Source: Stomoxys calcitrans
Lineage: Eukaryota > Arthropoda > Insecta > Diptera > Muscidae
NCBI RefSeq assembly: GCF_963082655.1
Contig: NC_081554.1
Location: 62,632,820 to 62,696,819 of the forward strand
DNA: 64,000 nucleotides
Reading direction: 5' to 3'
Translations under genes and position numbers: made by a program
The notes under the pieces: generated by a model
The model's input: only the letters and a program-made list of their open reading frames with translations
The model's database searches: none
What the model was told of the DNA's origin: nothing
Part shown: piece by piece, positions 45,940 through 58,634 of the stretch
Layout: every line of letters begins with the position of its first letter
How positions within the stretch are numbered: position 1 is the stretch's first letter

Positions 45940-46560
45940 CAGCACCGGTCCTGCCGATTTGTAGGGCTCAAACGAAATAACCGCCCGGATTATCTCCGCT
46001 CCGCTATCATACCCCCAAAAACCGATCAAGCCTCAGGAAACTCCCGAGGGTCTTCGGTTCCTTAGATAACACTTTCCGAAACCTGACTCTTTTTACCACA
46101 CCGACTTACAGAAGCCGACCCATGAGGCCCTCTTAGCCTATCTCACCTTGCCCTTGTACCCGTTCAGAAGAGGTCCCAACCCACATTCAGTCTGGTACGA
46201 CTGACTTTGTTGTATAGCCTTCTCGTACTCCTACTCAGTTTCGTCAGTTCGCCAATTCACCAGACAGGCTCCGACCTCTTACCTAGGTAAATGAAAGGGA
46301 AGGATCTCCTTATAGAGGTCCTAATCCGTACTCAGTCTGCTGCGACAGGTTTTGTTGTAAAGCCTCCCCGTAGTCCGCCTCAGGATCTCCTTATAGAGGT
46401 CCCATTCCGTTCTCAGTCTGGGACGACTGGCTTTATTGTAAAGCCTCCTCGCATTCCCCCTCAGTTTCTTCAGTTCCCAAATCCATCAAACAGGTTCCCA
46501 CTCCTACCTGGGTAAATGAGAGAGAAGTTCTCCTCAATGTTCAAGCTTCCTTGTGCCATA
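45940..46560 (-). pseudogene. Non-LTR linker region relic with ~90-bp duplication
   Basis: The minus strand encodes repeated KLRGNARRLYNKASR-like and DLYKEIL-like stretches. They resemble the basic linker between endonuclease and reverse transcriptase in I/R1-type elements. GGATCTCCTTATAGAGGTCC occurs twice (46300 and 46382). Confidence 0.45.
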
Positions 46561-46739
46561 AACCACAGTACTAATGGTTTGAAACATCGACGCCCTCGGC
46601 ACAGCGGAAGTGTAGGTAAGAAGGTAGGGAAGTATAAGTCCCGGATCAGGCCTTGAGACATGAGAGGGAGATGAGGAATAATAAGAAGAGACAAATAAGG
46701 AATAATGAGAAGGGACATATGTGCATCTCCAGAATAGTT

Positions 46740-47280
46740 TGAGGTTGAGGGCCAGCTAAGTATCTATTCGCTGTGTGCCAAACCAGTGTTCTGCGCGTCT
46801 ACTCACAAATGACAGTGTGGGTATTATTTCGTTGTGTTTCTGCGAACCGTCTTTCTACGTAACTAATGAGATTTCATAGAGATATGTGCAGATATCTGCA
46901 AGATCACAGCCGACAAAACCCGCCGTCCCAAGATGGGAAGTCTGCGCATTATTGGCCTGTATGTGAACCAGTGATCGATTGTATCCTCCTCATTCTTGTC
47001 AAGACAGCTACTGCAGTAACCATTATGCGAAATGTGCACTGTTATATCCGTATGGACTGGACAATGCTCGATATTAACTCCTGTTGTACAGATTCTCATA
47101 TTCCCACCTCCTCCTTACCGCACAACGTCTCTACAAGTTCACTAGCCCGACACATGGCGCGTATGCAAGACCGGCAATTGGTTCATTTACGGAACCTTCC
47201 TGGCATTTTCTTCGGCCTCCTCTTTTTCCAGTATTTCAACGAGTCCGGGAATAACTCTGCGCTGTATCATGAACCCTGAG
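46740..47280 (-). pseudogene. Non-LTR ORF2 C-terminal knuckle relic
   Basis: From 47099 down, the minus strand reads HISHNGYCSSCLDKNEEDTI, DHW, and further LPILGRR. It fits the C-x2-C...H...(C) knuckle with RR-LG that closes ORF2 of RNase H-bearing elements, as in the 54.3 and 58.9 kb copies. The usual HC of the HLLCxCP box is replaced, so the knuckle is incomplete. Confidence 0.5.
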
Positions 47281-47402
47281 TTTATTTGAGATCCAAAACA
47301 TCCCGCCACCTACAGCCACTTTACTATCATCTGAGAGTTACCGAATGCTTCCATAGGCGGCGGACAGTAGGACGCTCCGTATTTATATGCAGTAGCTGCA
47401 AC

Positions 47403-47710
47403 GGAGGCCACCGTGCCGCAGCGGTTAGCATGTCGGCCTATGACGCCGAGCACCTGGGTTCTAATCCCGGCGCGAACATTAGAAAAATTTTCAGTGCTGA
47501 TAATGCCCTTACTAATGATGGCTACATTTGTGAGGTATCCTGGCATGTTAAAACTTCTCTACAAAGTGGTGTCGCTATGCGGACTCGGCATAAAAAAGGA
47601 GGCCCCTTATCACAGAGCTTAAACCTTAATCGGACTGCATTCAATGATATGAGAGAAGTATCCCCCGTTTCTAAATGGAAGAAGTATCCCCTGTTTCTAA
47701 ATGGAACTGA
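47403..47710 (+). mobile_element. tRNA-derived SINE
   Basis: GGAGGCCACCGTGCCGCAGC, GGTTAGCATGTCGGCC, box B GGTTCTAATCCCGG, then body and a degraded tail. The tail has a small duplication of TTTCTAAATGGAA. Confidence 0.8.
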
Positions 47711-47930
47711 AGTCGCGGACAATTAAAAAATCCGAGTGTAGGGTCTCAGTGAGAGGCATGGAGGCACTGACAACTGCCTTAATAATGAGTGTCTACGATA
47801 CTCGATATGGCAAGGCGATTTATTGGGGGGCTCTCTATAACCAATTGTCATAATGTTTCCGCAGCCACCATGGATCGGAACGAACTTGAACATCTATAGG
47901 AGCTTGACGAGGTTCGTTATCTATCCAAGG
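47711..47930. repeat. Dispersed repeat shared with 3910-4130
   Basis: GGGTCTCAGTGAGAGGC, GAGTGTCTACGATACTCGAT, GGCAAGGCGATTTATTGG and AGGAGCTTGACGAGG. It again directly follows a SINE. Family unknown. Confidence 0.55.
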
Positions 47931-48235
47931 AATTGGAGCTTCTATAATGTCAAAGTAGTTTCAAAGGCGGTTAAATCCTTCACAGGTCTTCATTTGCAAC
48001 TATCAAATAGCACTGATCTCTGCCTGAAGACCGTATACCCGTTCGGGGGTCTAAGTCGTGCCGATATCGAATCCCTCGAAGTAGACTTCCAGTACCCTCC
48101 CTTCCTGGGTACTGGACTCCTTCTTGATGCCTTCAGTTAAAACCAAAGTCTCATGGTCTTCAAATATAGCTTCCGCCTTCCAGTTCTGTCTATGGAGAAA
48201 TTGAATCCTGAAGACTCTAACTCTAATCCTCCTCG

Positions 48236-49342
48236 CGGTACAATCGAGGCGACGATAGGGCACCTGGAAGGAAGAGGAGAGGTTTCCGATCGGATACCTG
48301 AGATGAACCTTGAAGTCGAGTGCGAAGCACTGCTGCCATCGGCACAGTCTTGGATTGACGGAACCCCAGTATTGCCATCTGGAAGATCATATTACACGGA
48401 TGGATCAAAGCTCGAGGACAGAGTGGTCCTGGGGCTTTACATTAAAAACCCAGGAATTGGGATCTGTTTTAGACTGCCTGACCATAATACGGTCCTGCAG
48501 GCGGAGATACGGGTGATCACGGAATGCGTGAAGTGGTGAAGTGCTAACGCAAGGATGTCGAGTGTGAACATCTTTACCGTCAATAAAATTGCCATAAGGG
48601 CAACAGCAATCAGGACTGTGAAGTCACGAACAGTCTTGCAGTGTAAGAGGAGATTAACGCCTAATCTGAGGATGGCAAAATCCACATCGTTTGGGTGCTG
48701 GGCCTTGACGGAGTAATGGGAAATGAAAGGGCAGACCATTTGGCGGTAAAGGCCAGAGGACTGCTGTCAATAAACTTGGGTAACCCGAAGCCTTTCAGAT
48801 CGACGCAGTCCTAGTTAAGGGAGTAGGCGGCGAATGCGCATGCAACATTGTGGAACAGCGAAACGGTCGCTAGGATGGCGAAAATCCTATGGGAGGATCC
48901 AGATCGTGAGAAGACAAGGCTATAACTGAAAGGAAGCAAGAAGGAGGTCATTATAGCTATTAGTATCATAACGGGACACATAGGACTACGAGCTCACTTA
49001 TGTAAAATCAGTGCGGCAAGTGATAGCATGTGTAGGGCATGCGGAGATTATGATGAGACATAGAATCATTTCCTTTTTCATTGCCCGGCTTTCGCGTCCA
49101 ACAGATACCGGTACTTAGAAGGAGACACAATATCAGACATGAACCAACTTAGGCGAGTGGCATTGAAAACAGTTAAGGATTTTGTAAGTAGCACGGAATT
49201 CCTAAATTAAAATTTTCTTTTTAGAGGTTACTTTATAGTTTTTAGAGCGCACAACAAGCCGATTACTGGCTTAGGTGTATATCCATAGTGGCATGGGGTG
49301 GATTAATATCTGTACCCCTTTTTCAACCTTACCTAACCTAAC
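48236..49342 (+). pseudogene. Non-LTR retrotransposon 3' part (RNase H to 3' end), copy C
   Basis: YYTDGSKLEDRVVLGLYI lies near 48393. The third RNase H motif is at ~48700 (frame broken, LGLDGVMGNERADHLA-like). ATNAHATLWNSETVA follows near 48830 and the knuckle MCRACGDYDET near 49030. The 3' UTR ends with six T's and ACCTTACCTAACCTAA (~49342). Frames are interrupted by stops at 48538 and beyond. 5' truncated. Confidence 0.78.
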
Positions 49343-50667
49343 TCTAATCGGTCTCGCTGCGCCAGGTAATGTAAGACCCTCCTCATTCTACCCTCTACAT
49401 CTGACATATTTAGAATGGAGTTGAAGCCGTGGCCGTCCTACTTCATTATGGAAACTTCCCCACCCGTAGAGCATCCTTGGCGGCACCTTGCTGAGTATAC
49501 ACCTCACAAGGTTGCATATTAAGCATTGTTGCCAAACCCATCTACGTTGTGGTTTTCAACGCGTCGTTATTCTGACGCGAAGCCTGTCTATACACCTTCT
49601 CGAACTTCTTATCTACAGATTTCATGCGACTTCACTGTTCTCACTTTGGGTGTGCATCTGGGGTTAGTTTCCCACTTCCTATTCAACATTCTACTGCAGA
49701 ATTAGAAGGCGCACAGTGCTTATTCACTTCCTTATCCTGTATGACCCTTTGAATCGAGAACTAGGCCTAGGGATTTTCACAACTATAGAGTAGTTGCGAA
49801 AGTAAGAATGCTGGGCAAAATTGAGCATAAGGTTAGATATGGGAACAACTTAGGAAAGATTGGCATGATTTCTTATGATATTGTCCATATACTAGAAGTA
49901 AACTCGGAAGGTTGTTCTATACAGCATTAAATTAGACCTGTAATGGAACTTTTTTGCGTTGATGGCAAATGGTATAAACAAAACTTACTTTTCCAAAAGA
50001 AAAATAGGAATGAATGTAAGGGGGTTTAATCATAGAAATGAAAAATATATTCGGCGCTTGGAAAATTAATCTCAGTTCATAAATACCAATGAAGAACTAT
50101 TTTCCATTTTTTATTTGTCCATCTTCGCCTTTTCATTTTTCATATTCTTATTTCTGGCACATCATCCTTATACCCTACAAAAGCATTCCATCTCATTTGC
50201 CCATCTATGGAGAGCTGTTTGGTCGTTCATAGTGTGTTTGCCATATGTGCCAAAGGCAAAAAAACAAAATGGGATTGAATTGTTCACATTTCTGGCATTT
50301 TATCAAATGTCACTGCGAAAGACAAGCAAAGAGAATGCATCGCTTGAATATTTCAGAATGGAGGCGACGACGACGACGACGACGACGATGTCGGCGAGAA
50401 CATGTCGTAAACATGAGTACACAAATTGCAGCTATTGGACACCCCAGTGTAGTAGAGTCATACGGTGCGAGCATGAATGACTGCCAAGTCAAAGATAGCG
50501 AGGAATAGACGCATATATACAACATACGCACCAGCAGGAATCTGCATGGAGGGAAAGACCCAATAAAGTGTTATTAAGTCACTGCAGTTGGCAAGCAACG
50601 AACAAAAAATTTGTTCATCAAAGATCACAAAGAATAATATTTCAGACATATGAATTAATTAATAATA
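49343..50667. other. Unassigned stretch
   Basis: 49343-49800 has the composition of decayed coding DNA but no motif I can name. From 49800 it is AT-rich unique sequence. GGCGACGACGACGACGACG (50362-50385) is a trinucleotide microsatellite that opens spurious frames. Confidence 0.35.
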
Positions 50668-50899
50668 TTGGGTTGCCCAAAAAGTAATTGCGGATTTTTC
50701 ATATAGTCGGCGATGACAAATTTTTTCACAGCTTGTGACTCTGTAATTGCATTCTTTCTTCTGTCAGTTATCAGCTGTTACTTTTGGCTTGCTTTAGAAA
50801 AAAAGTGTAAAAAAAGGATATTTGATTAAAGTTCATTCTAAGTTTAATTAAAAATGCATTTACTTTCTTTTAAAAACTCCGCAATTACTTCATTCAACC
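50668..50899 (-). mobile_element. Mariner-type MITE, copy 6, right end rearranged
   Basis: TA at 50666-50667 and an intact left end. The right end reads CGCAATTACTTCATTCAACC and then repeats CGCAATTACTTCATTCCC, so the final inverted repeat is broken by a short duplication. Confidence 0.85.
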
Positions 50900-51555
50900 G
50901 CAATTACTTCATTCCCTTCATTCTTGGCTAAGGGAATGCTCGGAGTATACCCCCAGGGCATTGAAGATATACAGGCACATAAAAGTGTAACAAATCTGAT
51001 GGCTAGAGATCCCATTCCTGCGGAACCACCAAATGTTCCAAGTGAATCAATGTATACCTCTGGTCAAGGTGCAAATGCATCATAGATTCAGATACCCTCC
51101 AACATTTGATTGTCTTTTTTTTACTTTGAAGTATTATTCCTTGCCATTGATTCATTTTATATAAACATTTCGTATTAGGGATCCATTAAATTTGATCTTT
51201 AAATTGCATTTTTCTCTTGTCAACATATTTTTACGAGTATTAAGATTTATGTGTTTATTTCGATTTTTGTAGTTGTTGCTTTTCGATGAGAACTTAATTT
51301 ATTTAAGAAAAATGCTCTAACAAACCGTTGACATTTTGCCATAACTCACTGCATCGGTGGCTTTTGCTACGATTTGTTAAACATACAGTGTTGCCACCAG
51401 ATGAAAAAAAAACTGCAATAGTTGGTTCTAGGTGGTATGTCCGAGATGAACACATTGAAAGATGGTTTGGAAATTCGATGATATTAGTTAATAAATGCAC
51501 CCTTTTCAAAACTAGTCGAACTCAGGTAATATTTAAGCCTTGTGTGGCAGTTACA
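50900..51555. other. Unique stretch
   Basis: No supported gene or RNA. One open frame (51328-51567) lacks recognisable features. Confidence 0.35.
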
Positions 51556-53365
51556 TCTTATATATAAAAATCATTTTATCTTTATACATAAAATTCAATT
51601 TGTGTTTGTTTGTTTGTTCCGTATAGACTCAAAAACGGCTGAACCGATTACCTCGGGGCTAAAAACATGGGCTAAAATTTTTTTGATATCGGGGGGCAAG
51701 CGGACCCTCCCCCTTGCCCCAAAAACTAAAGTCGACCGATCGGGACAATATGGCATTCAAATGAAAGGTATTCAAGAGTAGAGCATGAATTTCATAGTCA
51801 AAGTTGGGTCCAAGTACCTGGGGGCCGCCCCAGACGCAAAACTCCTTAAAACAAGATTAATTGACGATCATGACAATAGGGGACTTAAATGAAAGGTATT
51901 CGGGAGTAGATTACGAATATGGTCAGGAACTAGGAATAGGCTTTAAAATTTGTTGATAACGGAAGAGAGCGGACCCTCCACCGTTACCCCAAAAACACCA
52001 CCCAAAATCAAAAGTGGATCAATAAGGATAATATAGGTATCAAATGAAAAGTATGCGGGAGTAGATGACGAGTCTGGCATTCAAATTCATGTCGAAGTAT
52101 AGGGGGTCATCCCACCCCTACAGAAATGCCCAAAATGGGCACATTAGCCAATCACCGATACATGGGACTCGGTTTATTTGTTCCGTATAGACTGAAAAAC
52201 GGCAGCCTATGCAAACATAGGCTATATAATTTTTCGGTATCGGAGGGGGGACGGACCCTCCCCCTTATGCCAAAATCAAAAGTAAACCGATCGGGACAAA
52301 ATATTAAGGTATAAAGGTATTCGAAAGTAAAATACGAATATGGTATTAAAATTTTAGTCTAATTATCCATCGGGTCGGCCCAACATCAAAACTCCTCCAA
52401 ACAGACATATTGGATGTTCATTTCAATATGGGGCTCAAATGAAAATTATTCGGAAGCAGATTTGGAATCCGGCATATAAAATCAGATCGTAGTATAGAGG
52501 GTCACGCCACCCCTCAAAAACACCATTAGACCCATTATGAATATATGATCCTTGGATGAACCGATTTTCATAGATTGTGTACGTTTGTCTCGAAGGAAAC
52601 ATAGACTATATAATTTTTAGATATCGGGTGGTGGCGGACCCTCCCCCTTACCCCAAAAACGCCATCCATGTCCGAAAGTGGTCCGATGGGCACAACTTGG
52701 CTCAGGTATTGGAGACCAGAAAACGAATATGGTATTTAAATTTGGTGCAAGTACCCAGCGGGCCTCCCCAACCCCAAAACTCTACTAAACCGATATATTT
52801 GAAGTTCATGTTAATATGGGACTCAAATTAAAAGTATTAGGCAGTAGAATACAAAAATATGGCATAAACATTAGATCAAAATAATGGGAGGTCGCCCACC
52901 CCCAAATACCCCCAAATGGGCATATTAGCCGACCATGGCTACATGGGACTCAAATTAAATATAGTTGGGAGTAGATTACGAATTTGACATTCAAATTTGC
53001 GTTCAAGTCTAGGTGGCGCTTTTTCTCCTAAGAATACGTCAAATAGTTTATTTGACCCATTATGACAATATGGGACTCAAGTGATAGGTATTTGAGAGTA
53101 GAAAACGAATTTGATATTCAATTTTGGAGCCAAGTTTTTTGGGGTACGCCTTAAAGCACCCCCTTAACTGAACTTCATTTCCGTTGAGAATAAAGAAGGA
53201 ATTTGATATTTCTATTTCCAGTGCAAAGTGCCGGTGGCCGCCCCAGCTCCAAAACACCCTCCAAACGGTTCATATTTACGGGCCATGGCAATATGGGGCT
53301 CAAATTAAAGGGATTTGGAAATGCAGCACGAATTTGATATCCATATTTGAGTCGAAATGGATGAC
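51556..53365 (+). mobile_element. Hel element without DLM insertion
   Basis: It begins TCTTATATATAAAAATCATT after an A, has a short internal duplication, then CAATTTGTGTTTGTTTGTT and GACTCAAAAACGGCTGAACC. About ten core units of ~130 bp (CAAATGAAAGGTATTC, GGTCGCCCAC) follow. The 3' CTAG end is replaced by a non-LTR fragment at ~53370. Confidence 0.65.
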
Positions 53366-53369
53366 TTGT

Positions 53370-54578
53370 TTGTACATCACAGTCGCACTGAGGACGACAC
53401 CATCTGATGCACTGAATTTAATGCTACATCAAATGCCTCTGGACATTGTGGCTACCCAAATTGCTGTGACCACTGCCGTGAGGTTAATGGAGCTTCCTCA
53501 CTGGTCAAGTGGCGGCTACGGACACTGTGTTATCCTTGATACAATAACCGATGTTCCAGGCAGTGTCGATTACACTTTACCTGAGCCATTTTTCTCTAAA
53601 AAGAACTGTACCACTATTGCTGATGAATTCGATTGGAACCACGATATCCCTGGTAACAGAAGTTACATAGACTTCTATATGGCTGGTTCCAAACTAAACG
53701 ACCAGGTGGGCTTTGGGGTGTACTCTAAAGATCTAGAACTGGTCATATCGAAAAGGTTACCCGACTTCAGCATTTTGTATCAAGCGAAGATCCTTGCAAT
53801 TAAGGAAGTGGTGGAATGGCTAAGATATAATGTCATTACTACGATTGGCATAAATATCTTCTCAGACAGCCAGGCAGCTATTAAATCCCTGGAGAACGTA
53901 TTGTTCTGAACACATAAACCGCCCTCGACTGTCGCAGATCTCTCAACGGAATGGCTGAACAGTTCAAAATTCACCTGTTCTGGGTGCCGGACCACAGAGA
54001 AATCCCAGGGAATTGTAAAGCGGATGAGCTGGCAAGACTAGTAACTACACTACACATTCCAGGGATACTGGAAGCTGTGAGTAAGCCTCTAGTGACATGC
54101 AAGCTAAGTTTTCAGGATCAGGCCCGAAGGACAACGAATGATAGACGGTCACAAAGAGGGGGCTGTGAGCATTCCAAAACCATGTGGCCTCATCTAGACT
54201 CAAAGAGGTCTACTGCTTTGGCTAGTACAGATGTCTCAGTCATTGTGTCCATCATGGCAGGTCAATGTCTAATCGGAAAACAAGCTGACAGACTGAAGGA
54301 CATAGAAGATGAAGAGACTATAGAATACCTTCTCTGTGTATGTCCTGTACTATTAGTCAGAAGATATTCCACATTAGGTTTCCATATCTTTAAGATCCTG
54401 TCTGATTTTTCGAATGCGAACATTTGCAATTTATTGGACTTTTTTAAGCGATCTGAATGGTTCAATAATAGGAACTAGAAGTCATCTTCCTTCTTCAGTT
54501 CCTGTGGTATCGCAATGGACGAAAATGTCTAAGTGAGTCTGATGGCAGACTGCCACTTTAACCTAACCTAATTTAACC
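53370..54578 (+). pseudogene. Non-LTR retrotransposon 3' part, copy D (second family)
   Basis: LRTTPSDALNLMLHQMPLDI (53393 on) is the post-RT linker. RNase H follows as YMAGSKLNDQVGFGVYS, where the first catalytic D of the usual YTDGSK is replaced by A. FSDSQAAIKSL is intact and FWVPDHREIPGNCKADELA comes after a frameshift near 53909. The C-terminus has EYLLCVCPVLLVRR with half of the knuckle deleted. The 3' UTR ends AACCTAACCTAA (~54575). Better preserved than copies A-C. Confidence 0.8.
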
Positions 54579-54589
54579 TAGGTTCCCTA

Positions 54590-54890
54590 TCAGTCTATAT
54601 TTAGATATAGCTGCCATTTATACCGATCTCCCATAAAACGCTGAGCTGGGCTCTTCGACATCAAGATCGGTCCATATTTGGATATAGCTGCCATATATGC
54701 CGATCATCTAACTAAAGCTCTAGGAGCCATAAATATGCATTATTACCCGATATCGCTGAAATGTGGCACCAGTCGTGAGAGGCCCCTTACTTTCCGCGCT
54801 GTGTGTGGTTGGATCGGAGTATTTTTAGGCCAACAAAAGGCGCATTTATTATCCTATTTCACTGTGAACAGTAGAAGGCCCCTTGACATC
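54590..54890 (+). repeat. DLM2 core fragment
   Basis: ATTTAGATATAGCTGCCATT and AAGATCGGTCCATATTTGG units. It is truncated by the composite Helitron-like element. Confidence 0.6.
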
Positions 54891-54904
54891 ATCATTATAT
54901 ATAA

Positions 54905-56215
54905 CAAGTAAAAGCGTGCTAAGTTCGGCCGGGCTGAATCTTATATAACCTTCACCAAAGATCGCATTTGTCGAGTTCTTTTCCCGGCATCTCGTCTTAG
55001 GCAAAATAGGATATTAGAAAAGATTTGCTCTGCTATTAGAGCGATACCAAGATATGGTTCGGTTTGGACCACAAGTAAAGTACATGTTGGAGACCTGTGT
55101 AAAATGTCAGCCAATTCGAATAAGAATTGCGCCCTTTGGGGGCTCAAGAAATAAAATAGATAGATCGATTTATATGGGAGCTATATCGGGCTATAGACCG
55201 ATTCAGACCATAATAAACACGTATATTGATGGTCATGAGAGAATCCGTCGTACAAAATTTCAGGCAAATCGGATAATAATTGCGACTTCTAGAGGCTCAA
55301 GAAGTCAAGATCCCAGATCGGTTTATATGACATCAGGTTATGAACCGATTTGAAACTTATTTAACACAGTTGTTGAAAGTAAGAATAAAATACGTCATGC
55401 AAAATTTCAGCCAAATCGGATAGGAATGGCGCCCTCTAGAAGCTCAAGAAGTCAAGTCCCCAAATCTGTTTATATGACAGCTATATCAGGTTATAATCCG
55501 ATTTGAAAACTACTTGGCACAGTTGTTGGATATCATAACAAAATACTTCGTGCAAAAATTCATTCAAATCGGATAAGAATTGCGCCCTCTAGAGGCTCAA
55601 GAAGTCAAGACCCAACATCGGTTTATATGACAGCTACATCAGGTTATGGACCGATGTGAACAATACTTGGCACAGTTGTTGGATATTATAATAAAACACG
55701 TCTTGCAAAATTTCATTCCAATCGGAAAAGAATTGCGCCCTCTAGAGGCTGAAGAAGTCAAGACCCAACATCGGTTTATATGACAGCTATATCAGGTTAT
55801 AAACCGATTTGAACAATACTTGGTACAGTTGTTGGATATTATAACAAAACACGTCGTACAAAATTTCATTCCAATCGGATAAGAATTGCGCCCCCTAGAG
55901 GCTCAAGAAGTCAAGACCCAAGATAGGTTTATATGGCAGCTATATCAAAACATGGACCGATATAGCCCATTTACAATACCAACCGACCTACACTAATATA
56001 AAGCATTTGTGCAAAATTTCAAGCGGCTAGCTTTACACCTTCGGAAGTTAGCGTGCTTTCGACAGACAGACGGACGGACGGAAACAGCTAGATCGACATA
56101 AAATGTCACGACGATCAAGAATATATATATGTTATGGGGTCTCAGATGAATATTTCGAGTAGTGACAAACAGAATGACGAAATTAGTATACCTCCCATCC
56201 TATGGTGGAGGGTAT
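54905..56215 (-). mobile_element. DLM1 element inside composite copy 2
   Basis: CAAGTAAAAGCGTGCTAAG and GTTCGGCCGGGCTGAA lie at the left. About seven core units follow. The right end is ACCTCCCATCCTATGGTGGA then GGGTAT. Confidence 0.8.
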
Positions 56216-57037
56216 AAAAATCAATTTGTGTTTGTTTGTTTGTGTATTCTATATAGACTCAGAAACTGTTAAACCGATTCTCTTGAAATTTTCACAGATG
56301 GTGCATAATGATCCCGTGGTGAAAATAGGGTACTACATTTTTTGATATCTGAAGGAGGTGCGGACCTTCCCCTTACCCTAATTTTCAGAAACGCCAGATC
56401 TCGGAGATGGGTGGTACGATTTAAGCGAAATTTTGTGCGCTCTTATATAGTACCCTAAAAATAAAAATTTGGTATCCAAATTTCGAATAGGGTACCTAGG
56501 GGGCCACGCCACCCTAAAACCTACTACACATATATTTAGACCAATCACGACAATATGGGACTCAAATGAAAGGTATTTAGGATAAGAAAACGTATCTGAT
56601 ATCCAAATGTCGGACCAAGTGTTAGGGGGGACCACCCCAACACCCAAAACACCCCTAAATTGGACATATTTACCGACCATGGCAATATGGGACTCAAATG
56701 AAAGGTATTTGCGAGTAGAATACAAATCTTATATCCAAAAGTGGGTACCACATTTTTGGGGGTCCACCCCTTCCCCAAAACACCCCACAAACAGGACATA
56801 TTTACGGACCATAGGAATATAGGGCTTAAGTGTGGAATCTGATATCCAAATATGGGACCAAGTGCTTGGGGGCCGCCTCTCCCCAACAATATCCCCCAAG
56901 GGGACAAATTTACGACCATAGCAATATGGGGCTCAAATGAAAGGTCTTTGGGATTAAAGCACAAATATGATATCAATATTCGGGAAAAGTGTCTATGGGG
57001 CCACCCCACCCCCACAACGCCACCCAAATAGGAAGTA

Positions 57038-57274
57038 TTGGGTTGCCCAAAAAGTAATTGCGGATTTTTTAAAAGAAAGTAAATGTATTTTTAATAAAAC
57101 TTAGAATAAACTTTAATCAAATATACTCTTTTTCCACATTTTTTCTAAAGCAAGCTAAAATTAACAGCTGATAACTGACATAAGAAAGAATGCAATTACA
57201 GAGTCACAAGCTGTGAAAAAATTTGTCAACGCCGACTATATGAAAAATCCGCAATTACTTTTTGGGCAACCCAA
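57038..57274 (+). mobile_element. Mariner-type MITE, copy 7
   Basis: 237 bp, both ends TTGGGTTGCCCAAAAAGTAA, with TA at 57036-57037 and 57275-57276. Inserted in Hel core. Confidence 0.92.
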
Positions 57275-57649
57275 TATTTGCTGACTATTGCAATATTAGG
57301 CTCAAATAAGAGGATTTTAGAGTAGAACAGGAATCCGATATATATTTTCAAGGCTAACTCACTGAGTGGCCATCCATCCCCCAAAACACCCCCCTAGCCG
57401 ATCATATTTGCCGACTATGGAAATATGGGGCTCAAATTAAAGGTATTTGGAAATAGACCAAGTAGCTGATATCAACATTAGGGGAAAACTGTCTATAGGA
57501 CGTATTTGCTCAGCAAGACTATTTGGGTCTTTAAGAGAGTGGAACAAAATATTTATAGTTTTTAGGGCCAAAATAATTATTCCAAAGAACATTTTGTTCC
57601 ATATAAAGTAAAAGAAGGTGCAGCGGAGCGGGCCCGGGTCAGCTAGTAA

Positions 57650-57960
57650 CTCTGATATATACTGAACTCCCAATTTGAAGGCCATTGAAGGCGCATTTTT
57701 CCCCAATTTGCTGAAGTTGGATACAACGAATTATATTGGACTGCAAAATCCGTGCAAAATATGGTCTATATCGTTTTATATTCATATAGCTGACATATGG
57801 AGCAATATACAAAATTATGCCCTTGAACTCGTGACATGCGCCCCGAGTTAGGTCCAAATTCGACCATATTTCAATATAGGTGCTATGACGAAATGTCAAA
57901 ATAATTATCATTCTTCCTGATGCTTCTATTAAAGTACAATAGGCAACCCATAATCATCCA
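57650..57960 (+). repeat. Degraded DLM2 core
   Basis: GAAGGCGCATTTTTCCCCAAT, CATATAGCTGACATATGG and GTCCAAATTCGACCATATTT, without ends. Confidence 0.5.
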
Positions 57961-58634
57961 CTTTTTAATTTTTTCTTCTGCAATTTTTGTTTTGCTAGAT
58001 TTGCATCTCATTATGCTGCCACATGTAAAACAACAACTAATCTACAATTATTTTTAGAAATTCTTAGTATTTTGCCTACGGAACAAAAAAAAAAAATTAT
58101 CTAATTTTGTGTTGTGTTAATCAAAAATCACTTTGCAAGTGTGATCATAGATTTAGTTGCTAAATGATTTAGAACCTTTCGTGTACGACATAAGCACCAA
58201 GCAGCAGTCAGTCTATCGTTTCGTGTTGTTCTCTTCATTTGTCATGAAGCGCAACGTCTGAATGCCTTGATGAAAAACTATCGCCACCACGAGCCCATCG
58301 TTATTGCGAAGAAATAGTGCTTTGAAATCACTATGAAATCAACGCAGCAAAAATAAATGCCTCATTAAAATGTTAATGTTGGGGGGCCGCCTTCGTCTTT
58401 TTTTGGGGCGTTTCATTGAGGAAATTTTTTTGTTGAAAGGAAGGTGAATAGAATGGTTGTAGTCAATTAAAATGTTGATTAAATTGTCAATATTTTTGGA
58501 ATCAATGGATAATTTGGATATTGAAAGGGAAAAACGGTCCGATTTCCAATGGCCTAGAATGACCATTTTGCGATTGACGAATGCGTTCGTGGCTTGATGT
58601 ACAGTTTGATGCACGATTTCGATTGGTGACAATT
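57961..58634. other. Unique AT-rich stretch
   Basis: No supported gene, RNA or repeat. Confidence 0.4.

Larger units (their letters stand above)
54892..57646 (+). mobile_element. Composite Helitron-like element carrying a DLM1, copy 2
   Basis: 5' TCATTATATATAA after an A. DLM1 occupies 54905-56215, then AAATCAATTTGTGTTTG and the Hel core. A MITE lies at 57038-57274. The 3' end is CAGCGGAGCGGGCCCGGGTC AGCTAG (to 57646) followed by T. A short GC palindrome (CGGGCCCG) just before CTAG fits the Helitron 3' hairpin rule. No helicase is present. Confidence 0.7.

Noticed and set aside
50115..50508. Open frames with poly-threonine or poly-arginine runs
   Set aside because: Produced by the GAC/CGA microsatellite; no domain, and the frames overlap each other on both strands.
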